From positions 3,534,001 to 3,598,000 of the forward strand of contig OZ242302.1 of the NCBI GenBank assembly GCA_965208025.1: a DNA stretch of 64,000 bases, read 5' to 3'. Position numbers and translations under genes: made by a program. The notes below the pieces were generated by a model. That model was given only the letters and a program-made list of their open reading frames with translations, was not told where the DNA came from and searched no databases. Below, one piece after another: positions 61,557-64,000 of this stretch (positions are counted from its first letter, which is position 1; each line of letters begins with the position of its first letter). This stretch comes from Bin80 sp965208025 (GTDB lineage Bacteria > Bacteroidota > Rhodothermia > Rhodothermales > Bin80).

Positions 61557-62681
61557 ATGAAAGTATTGGCCCTCGAGCCATGGTACGGTGGTTCTCACCG
61601 AAATTTTGTGGATGGTCTTATCCGAAATAGCCGCCACGAGTATCAACTTGTCACCATGGCAGCCAGATTTTGGAAATGGAGACTCCAGGGAGGCGCACAA
61701 ACGCTCGCGCGGAAGTCCAGACAGGTCATTGCTGATGGCTTTCAACCTGAAATCATTCTGGCCTCCAGTATGGTAAATGTTCCGGCATTTCTGGCGTTAG
61801 TTCGCAGAGAGATTGGGAATATTCCAGTGATCTATTATGTGCATGAGAACCAATTAACCTATCCGCTGCCCACCGAAGAAGCGCGAGATCTATCCTACGC
61901 GTATATCAATTATCTTTCGTGTCTCGCAGCAGATCAGATTGTCTTCAATACAGAATTTCACTACAACGAATTTATTCGTGCTCTCCCTGGGTTATTGCGT
62001 GTGTTCCCCGATTATACCCATTTACATACAGTATCCGAAATTCGTGCCAAGAGCAGAGTAATGCATCTTGGAATGGATCTTCAGGCTCATGCACACTATG
62101 CCAGTACCACGGAATCAAGTGATGGTCCACCTATCGTACTCTGGAATCAGAGATGGGAGTATGATAAGAATCCAGGTGCATTTTTCAGGTTGATGAACCG
62201 CCTAGATGATGCAGGATGTAGATTTCGGCTGATCCTTGCTGGCAAACGTTTTGAAGAACAACCCTCTGAATTTGATGTTGCGTTCGAGCGCTATGCAGAG
62301 CGAATTCTTCATTATGGGTATGCCGAAAATTTTGAGGAATATAGCCGACTCCTTCACCGGGCAGACCTAGTAGTTTCCATGGCGATTCATGAATTTTTTG
62401 GTATTGCAATGCTGGAATCCATCTTCTGTGGATGCCATCCGCTACTACCGAATCGGTTGAGTTATCCCGAACTGATTCCTTCTAACCTCCACAGACCTCT
62501 GTTGCATGCTCCCATTCTTTACGAAAGTGAGGAAGAGTTATTCTCAATTCTTAAAGAAATGCTGACGGGGGAAGAGCGACCTCTTCCGCCCGAAACACTC
62601 CGTGGGATTGTGGATCGACTAGATTGGTCGGTTCATGTAGCACAATATGATGCTCTATTTGAAGAATTTTTGTCTAATTGA
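61557..62681 (+). CDS. DUF3524 glycosyltransferase, likely tRNA-queuosine mannosyltransferase (QTMAN type)
   Basis: The 374-aa protein matches the DUF3524/GTDC1 glycosyltransferase family. VLALEPWYGGSHRNFVDGL at the N-terminus is its signature, and MAARFWKWRL, YYVHENQLTYP and VVSMAIHEFFGIAMLES are further blocks, the last being the donor-binding EX7E-like region. Eukaryotic GTDC1 has been reported to add mannose to queuosine in tRNA-Asp; bacterial homologues are probably related in role. I start at the ATG at 61557, since the open frame upstream of it (from 61476) is the shadow of the small gene. No tgt or queuosine gene is nearby. Confidence 0.85.
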   Translation: MKVLALEPWYGGSHRNFVDGLIRNSRHEYQLVTMAARFWKWRLQGGAQTLARKSRQVIADGFQPEIILASSMVNVPAFLALVRREIGNIPVIYYVHENQLTYPLPTEEARDLSYAYINYLSCLAADQIVFNTEFHYNEFIRALPGLLRVFPDYTHLHTVSEIRAKSRVMHLGMDLQAHAHYASTTESSDGPPIVLWNQRWEYDKNPGAFFRLMNRLDDAGCRFRLILAGKRFEEQPSEFDVAFERYAERILHYGYAENFEEYSRLLHRADLVVSMAIHEFFGIAMLESIFCGCHPLLPNRLSYPELIPSNLHRPLLHAPILYESEEELFSILKEMLTGEERPLPPETLRGIVDRLDWSVHVAQYDALFEEFLSN

Positions 62682-63052
62682 AACTTGATTCCTCAGACTC
62701 AAGCGGGTGCTTATGTCGGAAACTTTCTTGTTCATATGTTGACGCATTACTTGGCTATTGACGCAAGATTCATGATGGAACCACACGAAAGATGACTACA
62801 ATTTTTGCCAGTAGGCGATCACGATTTTCTTGAATAGCCACTGAATGCGTGGGGAATTCGTGAATCACTTTTAGCCAGAGAGAGAATTTAGTTACAGTTG
62901 AGAGTACAAGGCACTTAATTTGAATCCTATACTTATTCGCGGGGGAGGAGTCACAGACATCAGAATTTTAGGTTTAGTTTTCAGACTGGGCATGGAAATT
63001 CTATGCTCAGAATACGATTAGTTGCTATCTCATCAAATTTCCTTTGTACAAC
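62682..63052. other. Intergenic region upstream of the MazG/HisE-like gene
   Basis: No gene is recognised in these 371 bases. Two direct copies of TTGACGCA occur at 62739-62746 and 62758-62765, with starts 19 bases apart, perhaps a regulator site. A purine-rich stretch (GCGGGGGAGGAG) lies near 62939. I see no terminator hairpin. Confidence 0.45.
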
Positions 63053-63493
63053 ATGCCGACCGAGCACTATCAACGAGTCAAAGCCTTTATGGAGAAGGCA
63101 GGTCAGTCTACTCCAACCAAGGTAAGAATCCCTGATGCGCATACACGATCCCTGCGTGCGCGCCTAATTCTTGAAGAAGCCCTGGAAACGATCAATGCCC
63201 TTGGATTTTCTGTCGAGGTCATGGGGCGAGAGGTAAAGATCGAAACATGTGAGTTTTCCCCAGAAAAGCCAGTTGATCTTGAAGGGGTTGCCGATGGCTG
63301 TGCAGATATATCCGTGGTTACCATAGGTACCTTAATTGCATTTGGGATTGAGGATGAACAATTACTCCGTGAAGTAGATGAGGCAAATCTGCGAAAATTC
63401 GGTCCAGGCAGTTACGCTCGTGAAGATGGTAAATGGATTAAGCCGGAGGATTGGACCCCTCCGGATATCGCTCGAGTCCTCCATAGGCAGTAA
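63053..63493 (+). CDS. MazG/HisE-like (PRA-PH superfamily) nucleotide pyrophosphohydrolase
   Basis: The 146-aa protein has the all-alpha NTP pyrophosphatase layout: a first helix with RLILEEALETINAL, containing the Glu-rich metal site, and a later helix with GVADGCADISVVTIGTLIAFG, ending EVDEANLRKFG. It resembles the phosphoribosyl-ATP pyrophosphohydrolase-like proteins of phages and bacteria. A substrate such as a modified nucleotide is likely, in a housecleaning role. The ATG at 63053 is preferred over a TTG at 63044. No histidine genes are near. Confidence 0.82.
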   Translation: MPTEHYQRVKAFMEKAGQSTPTKVRIPDAHTRSLRARLILEEALETINALGFSVEVMGREVKIETCEFSPEKPVDLEGVADGCADISVVTIGTLIAFGIEDEQLLREVDEANLRKFGPGSYAREDGKWIKPEDWTPPDIARVLHRQ

Positions 63494-63631
63494 GCCAGAA
63501 TCATTAGCATAGACCACAATGAGGTAACCAAGCTATTGAACAGGAAAAGGAGTTCGTCGTAGGCAGAAATAGATTTCATGGTTTACTTTTAGACTGATCA
63601 TAATGCAGAAATTTTGATATCTACTCCGTTC

Positions 63632-64000
63632 ATGAATCATATGCGTTGCACAGCAATCCTTGTAGGTCTATTCCTTGTCGCCGTGAATGGGATAGCCCAG
63701 CCAGGGCCACAGATTGGGATTGACTATGCATCATTCGCTTATGATGATCAAGAATCACTTGTTGAACTCTATATGGCTTTCGAGGCGAACTCTCTTGCCT
63801 ATGTCACCGAAGACTCTATCTATCGCTCGGTCGTTCCACTTGCCCTAAAGCTTTCACGATCATCGGATGTTGATTTGAATCTGACATCCGATACCCCAGT
63901 TTGGTCACAAGAAAACAATCTCAACTTTTCGTTACGTGATACCTCTGCAATCCGAGAAGGACAAGTATTTCTTCGTCAAATTCGATTGACGGTTCCTCCC
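63632..64000 (+). CDS. Secreted protein, N-terminal part (cut by right window edge)
   Basis: An open frame runs to the window edge from an ATG at 63632; a second ATG at 63641 gives MRCTAILVGLFLVAV, a clean signal peptide ending near IAQPG. About 110 mature residues are visible. The pattern ASFAYDDQESLVELYMAFEA followed by a beta-rich region recalls the N-terminal part of GWxTD-domain proteins common in Bacteroidota, but the diagnostic C-terminal GWxTD region lies outside the window. The family is a guess; secretion and coding nature are better supported. Confidence 0.6.
   Translation, partial: MNHMRCTAILVGLFLVAVNGIAQPGPQIGIDYASFAYDDQESLVELYMAFEANSLAYVTEDSIYRSVVPLALKLSRSSDVDLNLTSDTPVWSQENNLNFSLRDTSAIREGQVFLRQIRLTVPP

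Noticed and set aside
62739..62765. Two TTGACGCA direct copies as the start of a CRISPR or iteron array
   Set aside because: Only two copies are present, with no regular spacers and no cas or replication genes nearby.

Overview
This window looks like a chromosomal segment of a free-living, aerobic bacterium of the Bacteroidota/Rhodothermota neighbourhood; a marine Rhodothermales-like lineage is my best guess. The pointers are a 31-residue AURKAIP1/COX24-type basic protein, a choice-of-anchor B protein, many lipoproteins with short Cys lipoboxes, few Shine-Dalgarno sequences, and a tmRNA tag ending in YAMAA. No rRNA, tRNA, CRISPR array, prophage or plasmid function was seen. Taxonomy is inference, because I could not run a search.

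Layout. 1-5 kb: a coupled minus-strand run (HtrA protease, beta-propeller lipoprotein, magnesium-chelatase-like AAA ATPase cut by the left edge) faces a VWA protein that is probably the ATPase's partner, followed by ksgA and mgtE. 6.7-16 kb: a minus-strand housekeeping block (purE, ftsK, gcvT, tyrA, clpC, HesB/IscA protein, M20 amidohydrolase). 16-23 kb: a carbohydrate block with a giant GH94-like protein, a secreted TIM-barrel glycosidase and a sugar-porter MFS transporter, then a GT4 glycosyltransferase. 24-25.5 kb: a sugar isomerase-like protein and the tmRNA gene ssrA. 26-34 kb: surface polysaccharide genes (GT2, and WbpB/WbpE/WbpD-like enzymes for a diacetamido-uronic acid), a TIGR02757 protein, a TPR protein and a large choice-of-anchor B protein. 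34-42 kb: mutS2, a complete partner-switching set (SpoIIE phosphatase, RsbW-like kinase, STAS antagonist), an M20 peptidase and a DUF58 protein.

42-47.5 kb: pyrR-pyrB, then an insertion-sequence island. It holds an intact ISL3 element with a perfect 8-bp target duplication, a decayed inverted ISL3 remnant, and a second DDE element with 15-bp terminal repeats and a possible 4-bp duplication. 47.5-56 kb: xylB, the t6A genes tsaE-tsaB-tsaD in one overlapping operon, a DUF4399 lipoprotein, a photolyase, and a Gfo/Idh dehydrogenase next to a double-DUF1080 secreted protein, suggesting 3-keto-glycoside metabolism. 56-64 kb: a small lipoprotein, an alpha/beta hydrolase, the 31-aa basic protein, YtxH, a YaaA-family protein with a puzzling start, TauE/SafE, a CcmA-like ABC ATPase, a likely tRNA-queuosine mannosyltransferase, a MazG/HisE-like protein and a truncated secreted protein.

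Most genes have recognisable families. The best candidates for something less described are the HtrA/propeller/AAA/VWA locus, the GH94-like/TIM-barrel/transporter locus, and the three-gene partner-switching module, whose regulated target is not in the window.
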